Assembly: GCF_034351645.1 (NCBI RefSeq)
Contig: NZ_CP133782.1
Location: 5,114,001 to 5,178,000 of the forward strand
DNA length: 64,000 nt
DNA from: Pseudomonas sp. DC1.2
GTDB taxonomy: Bacteria; Pseudomonadota; Gammaproteobacteria; Pseudomonadales; Pseudomonadaceae
Reading direction: 5' to 3'
Made by a program: the position numbers and the translations under genes. Below, piece by piece: positions 25,783 through 35,766 of this stretch. The notes under the pieces are model-generated. The model made no database searches. It worked only from the letters and a program-made list of their open reading frames with translations, and was not told the origin of the DNA. Positions within the stretch are counted from its first letter, which is position 1; each line of letters opens with the position of its first letter.

Positions 25783-26982
25783 TTACGCCGCGCTGAACAT
25801 TTTGTGCGGGTCAATCACAAACTTCTTCGGCACGCCCGCATCGAATTCGCCGTAACCACGAGGTGCGTCATCAAGACTGATGACCTCCACGCCGACGATG
25901 TCGGCAATGTGGATGCGGTCCCACATGATGGCCTGCATCAGTTGACGGTTGTACTTCATCACCGGCGTCTGGCCAGTGTGGAAGCTATGGGATTTAGCCC
26001 AGCCCAGGCCGAAACGAATGCTCAGGCTGCCCATTTTCGCGGCGGCATCCACAGCACCCGGATCTTCAGTGACATAGAGGCCAGGGATACCGATTTTGCC
26101 GGCGACCCGCACCACGCCCATCAGTGAGTTCAGTACGGTGGCCGGTGCTTCGTGCTTCACACCGTCATGCCCGTGACCACGCGCTTCAAAGCCTACCGCG
26201 TCAACCGCGCAGTCAACTTCCGGCTCGCCCAACAGTGCAGCAATCTGCTCATGCAGCGGGGTGTCCGTGGACAAGTCGGCGATTTCAAACCCCTGAGCCT
26301 TGGCGTGAGCCAGGCGCACTGGGTTAACGTCACCGATGATCACCACCGCCGCGCCCAACAGGCGAGCGGAAGCTGCAGCGGCCAGACCGACCGGGCCAGC
26401 ACCGGCGATGTACACGGTACTGCCAGGGCCAACGCCCGCCGTCACGGCGCCGTGGTAACCGGTAGGCAGAATGTCGGAGAGGCAGGTCAGGTCACGGATT
26501 TTTTCCATTGCCCGGTCGCGATCCGGCAGTTTCAACAGGTTGAAGTCGGCATACGGCACCAGCGCGTACTCAGCCTGGCCACCGGTCCAGTCGCCCATAT
26601 CGACGTAACCATAAGCACCGCCCGGACGCGCCGGGTTCACACTCAGGCAAACACCGGTGTGCATTTCCTTACAGGAGCGACAGCGCCCGCACGCGACGTT
26701 GAACGGTACGGACACCAGGTCGCCGATTTGCAGATTTTCGACGTCACTGCCCTTTTCGATCACTTCACCAGTGATCTCGTGCCCCAACACCAAACCGGTT
26801 TGCGCAGTCGTGCGTCCACGCACCATGTGTTGATCGGAACCACAAATATTGGTGGAAACCACGCGCAGGATGACGGCGTGTTCAATCTTCCTGCCGCGCG
26901 GGTCCTGCATTTTTGGATAGTCGATTTTCTGTACTTCGACCTTGCCATTACCGAGATACACCACTCCACGATTGCCAGACAT
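25783..26982 (-). CDS. fdhA: Glutathione-independent formaldehyde dehydrogenase
   Basis: 399 aa zinc-dependent MDR-family enzyme oxidising formaldehyde with NAD. Catalytic zinc ligands Cys47 (ICGSDQH) and His68 (GHEITGE); structural zinc cysteines 98, 101, 104, 112 (CGRCRSCKEMHTGVC); NAD-binding IAGAGPVGLAA near 170. Length matches P. putida FdhA. It sits at the end of the sarcosine operon and removes the formaldehyde released by N-demethylation. A 133-base gap separates it from purU. Confidence 0.95.
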   Translation of the reverse strand: MSGNRGVVYLGNGKVEVQKIDYPKMQDPRGRKIEHAVILRVVSTNICGSDQHMVRGRTTAQTGLVLGHEITGEVIEKGSDVENLQIGDLVSVPFNVACGRCRSCKEMHTGVCLSVNPARPGGAYGYVDMGDWTGGQAEYALVPYADFNLLKLPDRDRAMEKIRDLTCLSDILPTGYHGAVTAGVGPGSTVYIAGAGPVGLAAAASARLLGAAVVIIGDVNPVRLAHAKAQGFEIADLSTDTPLHEQIAALLGEPEVDCAVDAVGFEARGHGHDGVKHEAPATVLNSLMGVVRVAGKIGIPGLYVTEDPGAVDAAAKMGSLSIRFGLGWAKSHSFHTGQTPVMKYNRQLMQAIMWDRIHIADIVGVEVISLDDAPRGYGEFDAGVPKKFVIDPHKMFSAA

Positions 26983-27115
26983 GCTTTCACCTCGCTGTTA
27001 TTTTTATGTAGCGCTCGCGTCGCCATGGAGCGGCGGCGCGTTGATTGCTCGGGTTAGTGCTTGTGTCTTGTGTTGTTGGTCAGGGCCACACCGCGGGCAA
27101 GCCCGCAATGACGAT

Positions 27116-27973
27116 CTAAAGGACGACGGTGCGATTGGCGTTCAGAAACACCCGTCGCTCAATGTGATACCCAACGGCCCGGGCCAACGTCTGCCCTTCG
27201 ATATCCCGCCCTTTGGCGATCAGATCTTCGGGGTAATGACTGTGGTCCACCACCTCAACGCCTTGGGCGATGATCGGGCCTTCATCCAGATCGTTATTGA
27301 TGTAATGCGCCGTGGCACCGACCAGTTTCACGCCCTTGTTATAAGCCTGATGATACGGCTTGGCGCCCTTGAAGCCGGGCAACAGGGAGTGGTGAATATT
27401 GATCGCCTTGCCGTCGAGTTTGCGGCACAACTCAGGCGACAGGACTTGCATGTAACGGGCAAGGATCACCAGTTCGGCGCCGGACGCTTCGATCACCTGC
27501 AACACCTGGCGCTCTTGCGACGGTTTGTCGTTTGGGTCCAGGGGAAAATGGTAGTACGGAATCTGGTGCCAGTCCGCCAACGGCTTGAGATCAGGGTGGT
27601 TGGAAACCACAGCGGCGACGTCCATCGACAACTGGCCGATGCGCTGACGGTAGAGCAAATCGTTGAGGCAATGATCGGCCTTGGAGACCATGATCACCAC
27701 TTTTGGCCGATAGTTCGGCGCGGTCAGCTCGAAAATCATGCCAAAGGCCTGGCCGCGTTCTGCAAGACCGGCGCGGAACGCTTGCTCGTCGAAGCCGTCT
27801 GGCTGACGGAATTCAACGCGAATAAAAAAACGACCCGAGAGCCGGTCATCGAAGGAATGGTGCTCGGTGACATAGCAGCCCTGCTCGAACAGAAAGCGGG
27901 TTACCGCGTCCACAGTGCCGAGCACACTGGGGCAGTCGGCAGTCAGAATCCATGTGTCTGGGGCGCGGCTCAT
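27116..27973 (-). CDS. purU: Formyltetrahydrofolate deformylase
   Basis: 285 aa. N-terminal ACT domain (about 8-85) and a formyl-transferase-fold catalytic domain with the NHPDLK start, the NIHHSLLPGFKGAKPYHQA His motif and DLDEGPII Asp motif. It hydrolyses 10-formyl-THF to THF and formate, recycling THF used by sarcosine oxidase and GlyA. Start at 27973 (MSRAPDTWIL); soxG ends 22 bases upstream. Confidence 0.95.
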   Translation of the reverse strand: MSRAPDTWILTADCPSVLGTVDAVTRFLFEQGCYVTEHHSFDDRLSGRFFIRVEFRQPDGFDEQAFRAGLAERGQAFGMIFELTAPNYRPKVVIMVSKADHCLNDLLYRQRIGQLSMDVAAVVSNHPDLKPLADWHQIPYYHFPLDPNDKPSQERQVLQVIEASGAELVILARYMQVLSPELCRKLDGKAINIHHSLLPGFKGAKPYHQAYNKGVKLVGATAHYINNDLDEGPIIAQGVEVVDHSHYPEDLIAKGRDIEGQTLARAVGYHIERRVFLNANRTVVL

Positions 27974-27995
27974 CGTCGTGTCTCTCCTCTGGCTG

Positions 27996-28628
27996 TCACG
28001 CTTGAACGCTAAGGCCGTATTCGGCGGCAGCATCCTGCAACCACAACCACCAGTAGTCCGAGAAGCTGCGACGAATCAGCAGCTCCCACGTGTCTTCGGC
28101 GGTGTGGCGGATCACCAATTGCGACTTGGCAAACACCGTACCCACCGCTTTGCCCACCGGAAAGCTGTTGGGATGTACGTCATAGCTGGTGGACTTCATC
28201 AATACCTGGCGCACATTCGGCCCGCTCAGTTCGAGGATCTGTTGGCCTCCGCTGACGTTGACAATTTGAATGTGCAATTCGCCCAGCGCTTCACGCAGTT
28301 TCTGCTCGGCGGCGAACTCTTCACCGCCCGGCACAATCAGTAGCCACTCATCCGGCCCCATCCATTGCAGACTGGTTTCGCCTTTGACAATGACGCTCAG
28401 CGCGCACGGCAATTCAATGCCCAGTGCCTGGTGTACGCCGGCAGCAAACGCGGCGTCGTGGCCGTCGCCACGAATTGTCAGATGACCGAGGAGTTTCTTT
28501 TCACGCACGATCACGCCGGCGTTTTTTCGACCCTTGCCCACCAGGCTGGCGAGGTCGGCATGATGCAGCGACGACTCGGCCTTGGCCCCAGTGGTTGGGC
28601 GTTGTTGGTAAACATTGGCTACGGTCAT
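27996..28628 (-). CDS. soxG: Heterotetrameric sarcosine oxidase, gamma subunit
   Basis: 210 aa with the SoxG fold (ESSLHHADLASLVGKGRKNAGV, MGPDEWLLIVPGGEE, PNSFPVGKAVGTVFAKSQLVI stretches). It is the smaller structural subunit of the SoxBDAG complex that oxidatively demethylates sarcosine to glycine. The start at 28628 (MTVANVYQQ) is set by an AGGTGCTTT region; it is split from soxA by a 136-base gap filled with REP palindromes. Confidence 0.93.
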   Translation of the reverse strand: MTVANVYQQRPTTGAKAESSLHHADLASLVGKGRKNAGVIVREKKLLGHLTIRGDGHDAAFAAGVHQALGIELPCALSVIVKGETSLQWMGPDEWLLIVPGGEEFAAEQKLREALGELHIQIVNVSGGQQILELSGPNVRQVLMKSTSYDVHPNSFPVGKAVGTVFAKSQLVIRHTAEDTWELLIRRSFSDYWWLWLQDAAAEYGLSVQA

Positions 28629-28650
28629 AAAGCACCTTTCCTGAATTCGT

Positions 28651-28763
28651 TGATCGTTCCCACACTGCGTGGGAATGCCGCCATGGACGCTCTTGGGACG
28701 CGAAGCGTCCCGGAATGACTTCCCACGCAGACGGTTCGCCGCCTCGACGTGGGAACGATCAGT
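28651..28763. repeat. REP palindrome pair between soxA and soxG
   Basis: GATCGTTCCCACACTGCGTG (28652-28671) at one end and GTGGGAACGATCAG (28749-28762) at the other are inverted, with a further internal dyad GGGACGCGAAGCGTCCC. It interrupts an operon and may modulate the soxA to soxG mRNA ratio. Confidence 0.8.
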
Positions 28764-28764
28764 G

Positions 28765-31700
28765 TCAGATGTTCTGGCGATCACCTTTTGGATCGAAGAA
28801 CACCGAAGAAACGATTTCCGCCTCGATCACGCTGCCGTCGGCCAACGGCGCGAACACGCGCTCACCGATGCGCTTCAAGCCGCCCTTCACCACGCCCATC
28901 GCAAACGAGTAACCGAGTGAGTTGTGTGCGTAGCTGGAGGTCACATGGCCAACCATCGCCATCGGAATCGCTTGCTTGGGGTTGAACACCAACTGCGCAC
29001 CTTCCGGCAACCAAACGTTCGGATCGAGTGGCTTCAGGCCCACCAGTTGCTTGCGTTGATCACGCACGCAGTCCTCACGGTTCATCCCGCGCTGGCCGAT
29101 CCATGAAAACGGTTTAGTGCGCCCCACACACCAGCCCATGTTCAAGTCATCAGGCGTCATTGACCCGTCAGTGTCCTGCCCGACGATGATGAAACCCTTC
29201 TCGGCTCGCAGCACGTGCATGGTTTCAGTGCCATACGGGGTCAGGTTGAACGGCTTGCCGGCCTCGACAATTTTTTCGAGCACGCCCATCGCGTAGTCAG
29301 CCTGAACGTTGACTTCGTATGACAGCTCACCGGTAAACGAAATCCGGAACACCCGCGCCGGCACACCGCCGACCAAGCCTTCTTTCCAGGTCATGAACGG
29401 GAACGCTTCGTTGCTCAAATCAATGTCGGTGACTTCGCTGAGCAGCTTGCGGCTGTTAGGCCCGGACAAGGTCATGGTCGCCCAGTGATCCGTGACGGAA
29501 GTGAAGTACACCTTCAGGTCTGGCCACTCGGTCTGTTGGTAGATTTCCAGCCATTGCAGCACGCGAGCCGCGCCACCGGTGGTGGTGGTCATCACGAAGT
29601 GGTTGTCGGCGAGGCAAGCGGTTACACCGTCGTCGAAAACCATACCGTCTTCTTTGCACATCAGGCCGTAACGCGCCTTACCTACATCGAGTTTGGTCCA
29701 GGCGTTGGTGTAGATACGGTTGAGAAACTCGCGCGTATCCGGGCCTTGAATATCGATTTTGCCCAGGGTCGAAGCGTCCAGCAGGCCGACGCTGTCGCGC
29801 ACGGCTTTGCATTCGCGTTTGACCGCGGTGTGCAGGTCTTCACCGTTTTTCGGGAAGTACCAAGGACGCTTCCACTGGCCGACATCTTCAAACTCGGCAC
29901 CGTTTTTCACGTGCCAGGCTTGCAGCGCGGTGTAGCGCACAGGTTCGAAGATATGACCGCAATGACGACCGGCCACAGCGCCGAACGTCACTGGGGTGTA
30001 GTTCGGACGGAACATCGTGGTGCCCATCTGCGCGATGGTTACGTTCAGCGAACGGGCGGCAATGGCCAGACCGTTGACGTTGCCAAGCTTGCCCTGATCA
30101 GTGCCGAAGCCCAGAGCGGTGTAGCGTTTGACGTGCTCGACCGATTCGAAACCTTCGCGGGTCGCCAGTTCGATGGCGGCGGCGGTAACGTCGTTTTGCA
30201 GGTCGACGAATTGCTTCGGCGCCCGTGCAGTCGCTTTTTCATGCGGCACCTGGAACAGCGCCAGCGTTGGTTCTTCATGACGAGTCAGGGCTTTGGGCAA
30301 CACGCCTTCAACCACGCCGAAACCGGCTTCACTGGCGGCGCGTGCCCCGCCTTCGAAACCATCAGCCAAAGAGTCGCCGAGGCCGTAAACGCCATTGATA
30401 CCGCCGACGCACACGCGTTTCTGCGGTGCTTCGCCCGGTACAAAACCGAGAATGTCTTCACGCCAGGTCGGCTTGCCGCCCAAGTGCGACGCCAGGTGAA
30501 CCACCGGGCTGTAACCGCCAGACGTGGCAACGAGGTCGCAATCGAGCCATTCGCCAGGACTGGTCACCGCGTGGCCTTTGACATCAATCGCGGCAATGCG
30601 AGCAGCGGTCACGCGTTTGGTGCCACGCGCCTCGATCACGGCGCTGCCGGTGAGGATGCGGATGCCTTTGGCGCGGGCTTCTTCAACCAGCGCACCGCGC
30701 GGATTGCTACGGGCGTCGGCGATGGCCACCACTTGCAGGCTGGCGTCGAGCCAATCCAGCGCCACGCGGTAGGCGTGGTCGTTGTTGGTCGAGAGCACCA
30801 GTTTTTTGCCTGGTGCCACGCCGTAACGACGCACGTAAGTGGACACAGCGCCAGCCAGCATGTTGCCCGGCACGTCGTTGTTGCCGTACACCAGCGGACG
30901 CTCACACGCGCCGGTCGCCAGTACCACGCGTTTGGCGCGGACCCGGTGGATGCGCTGACGCACCTGGCCAATCGGCGCGCGGTCACCGAGGTGGTCGGTG
31001 AGGCGCTCGTGAATGGTCAGGAAGTTATGGTCGTGGTAGCCGTTGACCGTGGCGCGAGGCAACAGCAACACGTCCGGGATGCCCTTGAGTTCGGCGATAA
31101 CGCTGGCGACCCACTCGGCCGCCGGTTTGCCGTCGAGGCTTTCGCGGGAATCGAGCAAGCTGCCACCGAACTCTTCCTGCTCGTCAGCCAGGATTACCCG
31201 GGCACCGCTGCGCGCAGCGGCCAATGCAGCAGCCAGGCCAGCGGGGCCGGCGCCGACGATCAGCACGTCGCAATGCTGGTTCATGTAGTCGTAGGTATCG
31301 GGATCGTTCTCGGTCGGCGAGCGGCCAAGACCGGCGGCCTTACGAATGTACTTCTCGTAGGTCATCCAGAACGATTGCGGGTACATGAAGGTTTTGTAGT
31401 AGAAGCCCGGCGGCATCAGCTTGCCGCCGACCTTGCCGAGAATCCCCATCATGTCGTTGTTCACGCTCGGCCACCCGTTGGTGCTGGTGGCGACCAAACC
31501 TTGGTAAAGCGCCTGTTGCGTGGCGCGCACGTTAGGGATTTGCGTGGCTTCGGTCGCACCGATCTGCAACACCGCGTTCGGCTCTTCGGCACCGGCGGCG
31601 AAGATGCCGCGTGGACGTGAATATTTGAAGCTACGGCCAATGATGTCGACACCGTTGGCCAACAGTGCAGCGGCCAGGCTGTCACCCTCAAAGCCTTTAT

Positions 31701-31782
31701 AGGTTTGGCCGTTGAAGGTAAAGCTCAGCACTTTGTTGCGGTCGATCCGTCCGCCATTGGACAGGCGATTGATCTGGCTCAT
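28765..31782 (-). CDS. soxA: Heterotetrameric sarcosine oxidase, alpha subunit
   Basis: 1005 aa. N-terminal ferredoxin-like Fer2_4 part (about 18-95), a dinucleotide-binding domain with VLIVGAGPAGLAAALAAARSG's first half near 174, an FAD/NAD region with VLATGACERPLVYGNNDVPG, and a C-terminal GCV_T aminomethyltransferase-like folate domain (about 600-1000) that passes the methyl group to THF. Length is normal for SoxA. The start overlaps soxD by 4 bases. Confidence 0.96.
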   Translation of the reverse strand: MSQINRLSNGGRIDRNKVLSFTFNGQTYKGFEGDSLAAALLANGVDIIGRSFKYSRPRGIFAAGAEEPNAVLQIGATEATQIPNVRATQQALYQGLVATSTNGWPSVNNDMMGILGKVGGKLMPPGFYYKTFMYPQSFWMTYEKYIRKAAGLGRSPTENDPDTYDYMNQHCDVLIVGAGPAGLAAALAAARSGARVILADEQEEFGGSLLDSRESLDGKPAAEWVASVIAELKGIPDVLLLPRATVNGYHDHNFLTIHERLTDHLGDRAPIGQVRQRIHRVRAKRVVLATGACERPLVYGNNDVPGNMLAGAVSTYVRRYGVAPGKKLVLSTNNDHAYRVALDWLDASLQVVAIADARSNPRGALVEEARAKGIRILTGSAVIEARGTKRVTAARIAAIDVKGHAVTSPGEWLDCDLVATSGGYSPVVHLASHLGGKPTWREDILGFVPGEAPQKRVCVGGINGVYGLGDSLADGFEGGARAASEAGFGVVEGVLPKALTRHEEPTLALFQVPHEKATARAPKQFVDLQNDVTAAAIELATREGFESVEHVKRYTALGFGTDQGKLGNVNGLAIAARSLNVTIAQMGTTMFRPNYTPVTFGAVAGRHCGHIFEPVRYTALQAWHVKNGAEFEDVGQWKRPWYFPKNGEDLHTAVKRECKAVRDSVGLLDASTLGKIDIQGPDTREFLNRIYTNAWTKLDVGKARYGLMCKEDGMVFDDGVTACLADNHFVMTTTTGGAARVLQWLEIYQQTEWPDLKVYFTSVTDHWATMTLSGPNSRKLLSEVTDIDLSNEAFPFMTWKEGLVGGVPARVFRISFTGELSYEVNVQADYAMGVLEKIVEAGKPFNLTPYGTETMHVLRAEKGFIIVGQDTDGSMTPDDLNMGWCVGRTKPFSWIGQRGMNREDCVRDQRKQLVGLKPLDPNVWLPEGAQLVFNPKQAIPMAMVGHVTSSYAHNSLGYSFAMGVVKGGLKRIGERVFAPLADGSVIEAEIVSSVFFDPKGDRQNI

Positions 31783-32108
31783 ACCTTATCTCCCAGCGCC
31801 GTCGCGGCCGCTTTCGGACCGTCAGCCTTGTCGGTGAACTGCGGCTTGGCGCCGATCTTGTAGGTTTCGAGAATCTCGTAGGTCACGGTGTCACGGGTGG
31901 CGTTGAAGTATTGACGGCAGCCGGCGGCGTGAATCCACAGTTCGTGATGCAAACCGCGCGGGTTATCGCGGAAGAACATGTAGTCGCCCCACTCCTCGTC
32001 GGTGCAGGTCGTCGGGTCCAGTGGACGCGGGATGTGGGCCTGACCGGAGGCGTGAAACTCCTCTTCGGAGCGCAGCTCAACGCAGTGAGGACAGAAGATA
32101 TGCAACAT
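31779..32108 (-). CDS. soxD: Heterotetrameric sarcosine oxidase, delta subunit
   Basis: 109 aa. SoxD zinc-binding protein: CPHC near the N-terminus (residues 6-9) and further ligands in HHELWIHAAGCRQYFNA. It stabilises the SoxBDAG complex. It lies 15 bases after soxB and overlaps soxA by 4 bases. Confidence 0.95.
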   Translation of the reverse strand: MLHIFCPHCVELRSEEEFHASGQAHIPRPLDPTTCTDEEWGDYMFFRDNPRGLHHELWIHAAGCRQYFNATRDTVTYEILETYKIGAKPQFTDKADGPKAAATALGDKV

Positions 32109-32123
32109 AGGAAATTTCTCCTG

Positions 32124-33374
32124 TTAGTGGGCGACAGCCGCAGCGCCGTGTTCGTCGATCAGCGCACCGTTGTGGAAACGGTCGATGGAGAAAGGGGCCG
32201 CCAATGGGTGCATTTCACCCTTGGCCAGGCTCGCGGCAAAGACGTTGCCCGAGCCAGGTGTCGCTTTGAAACCACCAGTGCCCCAACCGCAGTTGAAGAA
32301 CATATTGGGCACCGGGGTTTTCGAGATGATCGGGCAGGCGTCCGGCGTGGTGTCGACGATGCCGCCCCACTGCCGGTTCATGCGCACACGGGACAACACC
32401 GGAAACATCTCGACGATGGCCTGAATGGTGTGCTCGATCACCGGGTATGAGCCGCGTTGACCGTAACCGTTATAGCCGTCGATACCGGCGCCGATCACCA
32501 GGTCGCCCTTGTCGGACTGGCTGATGTAACCGTGTACGGCGTTGGACATGATCACGCTGTCGATAATCGGCTTGATCGGCTCGGACACCAGCGCTTGCAG
32601 CGGGTGGGATTCGATCGGCAAACGGAAACCGGCGAGTTTGGCCATGTGCCCGGAGTTACCGGCAGTGACCACACCGACACGCTTGGCGCCGATGAAGCCC
32701 TTGTTGGTTTCAACGCCGATGCACACGCCGTTTTCCTTGCGGAAACCGATCACTTCGGTCTGCTGGATCAAGTCCACGCCCAAGGCGTCGGCGGCACGGG
32801 CAAAGCCCCAGGCCACGGCATCGTGACGGGCGACGCCGCCACGGCGCTGAACGGTCGCGCCCATTACCGGGTAGCGAGTATTTTTTGAGCAATCGAGGTA
32901 CGGAATCTCGTCGGCCACTTGCTTGGCATCAAGCAGTTCACCGTCTACGCCATTAAGGCGGTTGGCGCTGACCCGACGCTCGGAATCACGAATGTCTTGC
33001 AAGGTGTGGCACAAGTTGTAGACGCCGCGCTGAGAGAACATCACGTTGTAGTTCAGGTCCTGGGACAGGCCTTCCCACAGTTTCATCGCGTGTTCGTAGA
33101 GGTGCGCCGACTCGTCCCACAGGTAGTTGGAACGAACGATGGTGGTGTTGCGCGCGGTGTTACCGCCGCCCAGCCAGCCTTTTTCGACCACCGCGACATT
33201 GGTGATGCCGTGCTCCTTGGCGAGGTAGTAAGCCGTGGCGAGACCATGCCCACCACCGCCGACAATGACCACGTCATAGACCTTTTTCGGGGTCGGCGTG
33301 CGCCACATTTTCTGCCAGTTTTCGTGATGGCTGAGGGAGTGTTTGAAGAGGCCGAAGCCTGAATAGCGTTGCAT
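32124..33374 (-). CDS. soxB: Heterotetrameric sarcosine oxidase, beta subunit
   Basis: 416 aa FAD-dependent oxidoreductase of the DAO family: [18 protein letters not shown] near residue 32, [11 protein letters not shown] after it, and [13 protein letters not shown], whose His is the expected covalent FMN attachment site. It holds the sarcosine oxidation site. Two ATGs (33380 and 33374) are available; GGAG is too close to the first, so I chose 33374. It follows glyA by 23 bases. Confidence 0.95.
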   Translation of the reverse strand: MQRYSGFGLFKHSLSHHENWQKMWRTPTPKKVYDVVIVGGGGHGLATAYYLAKEHGITNVAVVEKGWLGGGNTARNTTIVRSNYLWDESAHLYEHAMKLWEGLSQDLNYNVMFSQRGVYNLCHTLQDIRDSERRVSANRLNGVDGELLDAKQVADEIPYLDCSKNTRYPVMGATVQRRGGVARHDAVAWGFARAADALGVDLIQQTEVIGFRKENGVCIGVETNKGFIGAKRVGVVTAGNSGHMAKLAGFRLPIESHPLQALVSEPIKPIIDSVIMSNAVHGYISQSDKGDLVIGAGIDGYNGYGQRGSYPVIEHTIQAIVEMFPVLSRVRMNRQWGGIVDTTPDACPIISKTPVPNMFFNCGWGTGGFKATPGSGNVFAASLAKGEMHPLAAPFSIDRFHNGALIDEHGAAAVAH

Positions 33375-33397
33375 AGTCATTTACTCCAAAACCGCGC

Positions 33398-34651
33398 TCA
33401 GCGATAAACCGGGAAGTCTGCGCACAGGGCTGCCACGTGCTTGGCGACATTGGCCTCGACATCGGCGTCGCCGAGGTTGTCGAGGATGTCGCAGATCCAG
33501 CCCGCCAGCTCAGTACACTGGGTGACTTTAAAGCCGCGGGTGGTCACCGCCGGGGTGCCGATGCGCAGGCCTGAGGTCACGAACGGAGACTGCGGATCGT
33601 TCGGCACCGCGTTCTTGTTCACGGTGATGTGGGCGCGACCGAGGGCGGCGTCCGCTTCTTTGCCGGTGAGGCCCTGGCGGATCAGGCTGACCAGAAACAA
33701 ATGGTTGTCAGTCCCGCCGGACACTACATCGTAGCCGCGTTTGATAAAAATGCCGGCCATGGCCTGAGCGTTGTCGATCACTTGCTGTTGATAAGCCTTG
33801 AAACCTGGCTCCAGCGCTTCCTTGAAGCACACCGCCTTACCGGCGATCACGTGCATCAGCGGGCCGCCCTGGCCGCCGGGGAACACGGCGGAGTTGAATT
33901 TCTTTTCCAACTCTTCGTTGGCCTTGGCCAGGATCAGGCCGCCCCGTGGACCGCGCAGGGTTTTATGGGTGGTGGTAGTGACCACGTCGGCATACGGCAG
34001 CGGGTTCGGGTACAGACCGGCAGCGACCAGACCGGCGACATGGGCCATATCGACAAACAGGTAGGCGCCAACCTTGTCCGCGATCTGACGGAAACGCGGG
34101 AAGTCGAGGGTCTTCGAGTACGCCGAGAAACCGGCGATGATCATTTTCGGCTTGTGTTCCACCGCCAGGCGCTCGACGTCGTCATAGTCGATCAGGCCAG
34201 TGTCGGTATTAATGCCGTACTGCACGGCGTTGTAGAGTTTGCCGGAGAAACTGACTTTGGCACCGTGGGTCAGGTGACCGCCGTGGGCCAGACTCATGCC
34301 CAGCACGGTATCGCCTGCGTTCAACAACGCGAGGTACACCGCGGCGTTCGCCTGGCTGCCGGAGTGTGGCTGGACGTTTGCATAGTCAGCACCAAACAGC
34401 TGCTTGGCCCGCTCAATGGCCAGGGCTTCGACCTTGTCGACGTGCTCGCAGCCGCCGTAGTAGCGCTTGCCCGGATAACCTTCAGCGTATTTGTTGGTCA
34501 GGCCACTGCCTTGCGCTTGCATAACACGTTTGCTGGTGTAGTTCTCTGACGCGATCAGCTCGATGTGATCTTCCTGGCGTTGCTCCTCGGCATTCATCGC
34601 CGCCAGCAGTGCATCGTCGTAACCCTGAATCTGGTCTTGCTTGCTGAACAT
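33398..34651 (-). CDS. glyA: Serine hydroxymethyltransferase
   Basis: 417 aa PLP enzyme. Substrate and cofactor motifs: [20 protein letters not shown], and the PLP lysine in [14 protein letters not shown]. First gene of glyA-soxBDAG-purU, so it is the catabolic paralogue that joins glycine from sarcosine with methylene-THF to give serine, which SdaB can deaminate. Start at 34651 (MFSKQDQIQ). Its promoter region has an 8-bp dyad at 34704-34748. Confidence 0.96.
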   Translation of the reverse strand: MFSKQDQIQGYDDALLAAMNAEEQRQEDHIELIASENYTSKRVMQAQGSGLTNKYAEGYPGKRYYGGCEHVDKVEALAIERAKQLFGADYANVQPHSGSQANAAVYLALLNAGDTVLGMSLAHGGHLTHGAKVSFSGKLYNAVQYGINTDTGLIDYDDVERLAVEHKPKMIIAGFSAYSKTLDFPRFRQIADKVGAYLFVDMAHVAGLVAAGLYPNPLPYADVVTTTTHKTLRGPRGGLILAKANEELEKKFNSAVFPGGQGGPLMHVIAGKAVCFKEALEPGFKAYQQQVIDNAQAMAGIFIKRGYDVVSGGTDNHLFLVSLIRQGLTGKEADAALGRAHITVNKNAVPNDPQSPFVTSGLRIGTPAVTTRGFKVTQCTELAGWICDILDNLGDADVEANVAKHVAALCADFPVYR

Positions 34652-34703
34652 CGCATCTCTCCCAGCGGCGGTGGTGCGCCTTTCGTCTCGGTGAGGCACT
34701 TAC

Positions 34704-34748
34704 GTTTGCGCAGTGCCCAATGGACACGATGGTATGACCGGCGCAAAC
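34704..34748. promoter_or_regulatory. Inverted repeat in the glyA-sox promoter region
   Basis: GTTTGCGC (34704-34711) and GCGCAAAC (34741-34748) are perfect 8-base arms 29 bases apart, 53-97 bases before the glyA start. In P. aeruginosa the orthologous operon is activated by the sarcosine-responsive regulator SouR; this dyad is a candidate operator for it or for GbdR. Confidence 0.4.
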
Positions 34749-34850
34749 AGACCAAATGCCTATGGACGCCACGCAAAGGTGCGTTTACGACATGGGTTGA
34801 AATGGCTGGTCAGACACGATCCCCGAAGCGCCGACGATCCCTGGTGAGGA

Positions 34851-34926
34851 CGAGCCTGCTCGCGATGAGGCCGTCATAGCCCGCATTGATGCGGCCTGAC
34901 CCACCGCTATCGCAAGCAGGCTCGCG
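34851..34926. repeat. REP pair after the TraX-family gene
   Basis: GAGCCTGCTCGCGAT (34852-34866) and its near-inverse ATCGCAAGCAGGCTCG (34909-34924), with an inner GGCCG/CGGCC dyad. This is a second REP family in the window (GAGCAGGCTCGCG core), also seen at 40838-40919 and 57598-57663. Confidence 0.75.
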
Positions 34927-34934
34927 CCCACAGG

Positions 34935-35651
34935 TCAGGCGGCGAGCTTACGGAGGAGCAACAACAGCAGGAAATGCAGCGGATAGAGGGCATACGCCCA
35001 ACGCCGCATCGGCAGCGGGTTGACGCTTTTGGCATGTCGCAGCAAGAACAGTCCCAACAGTGGCGCCATCAGACACGCGGCGATGCCGGCGCTCGCTGTG
35101 CGGTTGCCGAACTCCGCGGCCTCATACAGCACCGCCCATTGATTCGCTGCCAGGCACACCAGCCCTGGCAACAGGCTGAAATACCAGGGCCGACGAATCA
35201 CCAGCACCATTGCCAGCGGCAACAGCACGCCGAAAAAACCGAACATCAGTTGCTCCCTGAACACCAAGGCCAGCAACACCGCAGCGACCGTTAGCACGCG
35301 CGCGGGCAACGTCGGAGACTGCCAGCCCCGCGCTACCAACAAGCCCAATGCCAGCGTCGGCATGACGTTTAATGTGCCGGGATCAGGGACATACACGCGG
35401 TAGGGGATTTCGCTCAGCGCGCTAAACAGGAGCAACAACCCCAGATAGCGCCACTGACCACGGGTCGTCACTTCACCCGCTCGCGACAGGTTCGCCGCCA
35501 TCGCCAGGCAGAACCACGGAAACGCCAGCCTCCCCGGCACATAGAGCCAATCGAGGGAATAACCGATATATCGAAGGTGATCGAGCACCATACTCAGCAA
35601 CGCCAGCCACTTCAGCAGGTCCAGCGCGCCGTCTCTTTGGGTCATGTGCAT
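34935..35651 (-). CDS. TraX-family membrane protein
   Basis: 238 aa, about seven hydrophobic helices. The N-terminal LDLLKWLALLSMVLDHLRYIG and the LSEIPYRVY element are typical of TraX family proteins, named for the F-plasmid pilin acetylase but chromosomal and of unknown role in Pseudomonas. Alternative start two codons in (35645). It is a single gene, ending at a REP pair and divergent from ltaE. Confidence 0.85.
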   Translation of the reverse strand: MHMTQRDGALDLLKWLALLSMVLDHLRYIGYSLDWLYVPGRLAFPWFCLAMAANLSRAGEVTTRGQWRYLGLLLLFSALSEIPYRVYVPDPGTLNVMPTLALGLLVARGWQSPTLPARVLTVAAVLLALVFREQLMFGFFGVLLPLAMVLVIRRPWYFSLLPGLVCLAANQWAVLYEAAEFGNRTASAGIAACLMAPLLGLFLLRHAKSVNPLPMRRWAYALYPLHFLLLLLLRKLAA

Positions 35652-35740
35652 AATTGCCTAAGAACTCTGTATTTTTCTGACAGGCACATCGCGTGTGCTC
35701 TACGGATGATCTTCGGTAAAGTGCGCAGCATCATCGACCA

Positions 35741-35766
35741 CAAAACTCTTCACCATAGGAGTTTTG
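35741..35766 (+). promoter_or_regulatory. Hairpin directly before ltaE
   Basis: CAAAACTC (35741-35748) and GAGTTTTG (35759-35766) are perfect 8-base arms with a 10-base loop, ending 16 bases before the ATG. The loop and arm contain the AGGAG that could serve as RBS, so the hairpin may mask ribosome binding; alternatively it is the operator of a dimeric repressor. Confidence 0.45.

Noticed and set aside
26942..28012. 356-codon open frame opposite purU
   Set aside because: Shadow of purU and of the fdhA-purU gap.
29485..31620. 711-codon open frame on the plus strand opposite soxA
   Set aside because: Antisense shadow of a certain gene; no RBS or recognisable domain, and GC-rich codon bias opens this frame.
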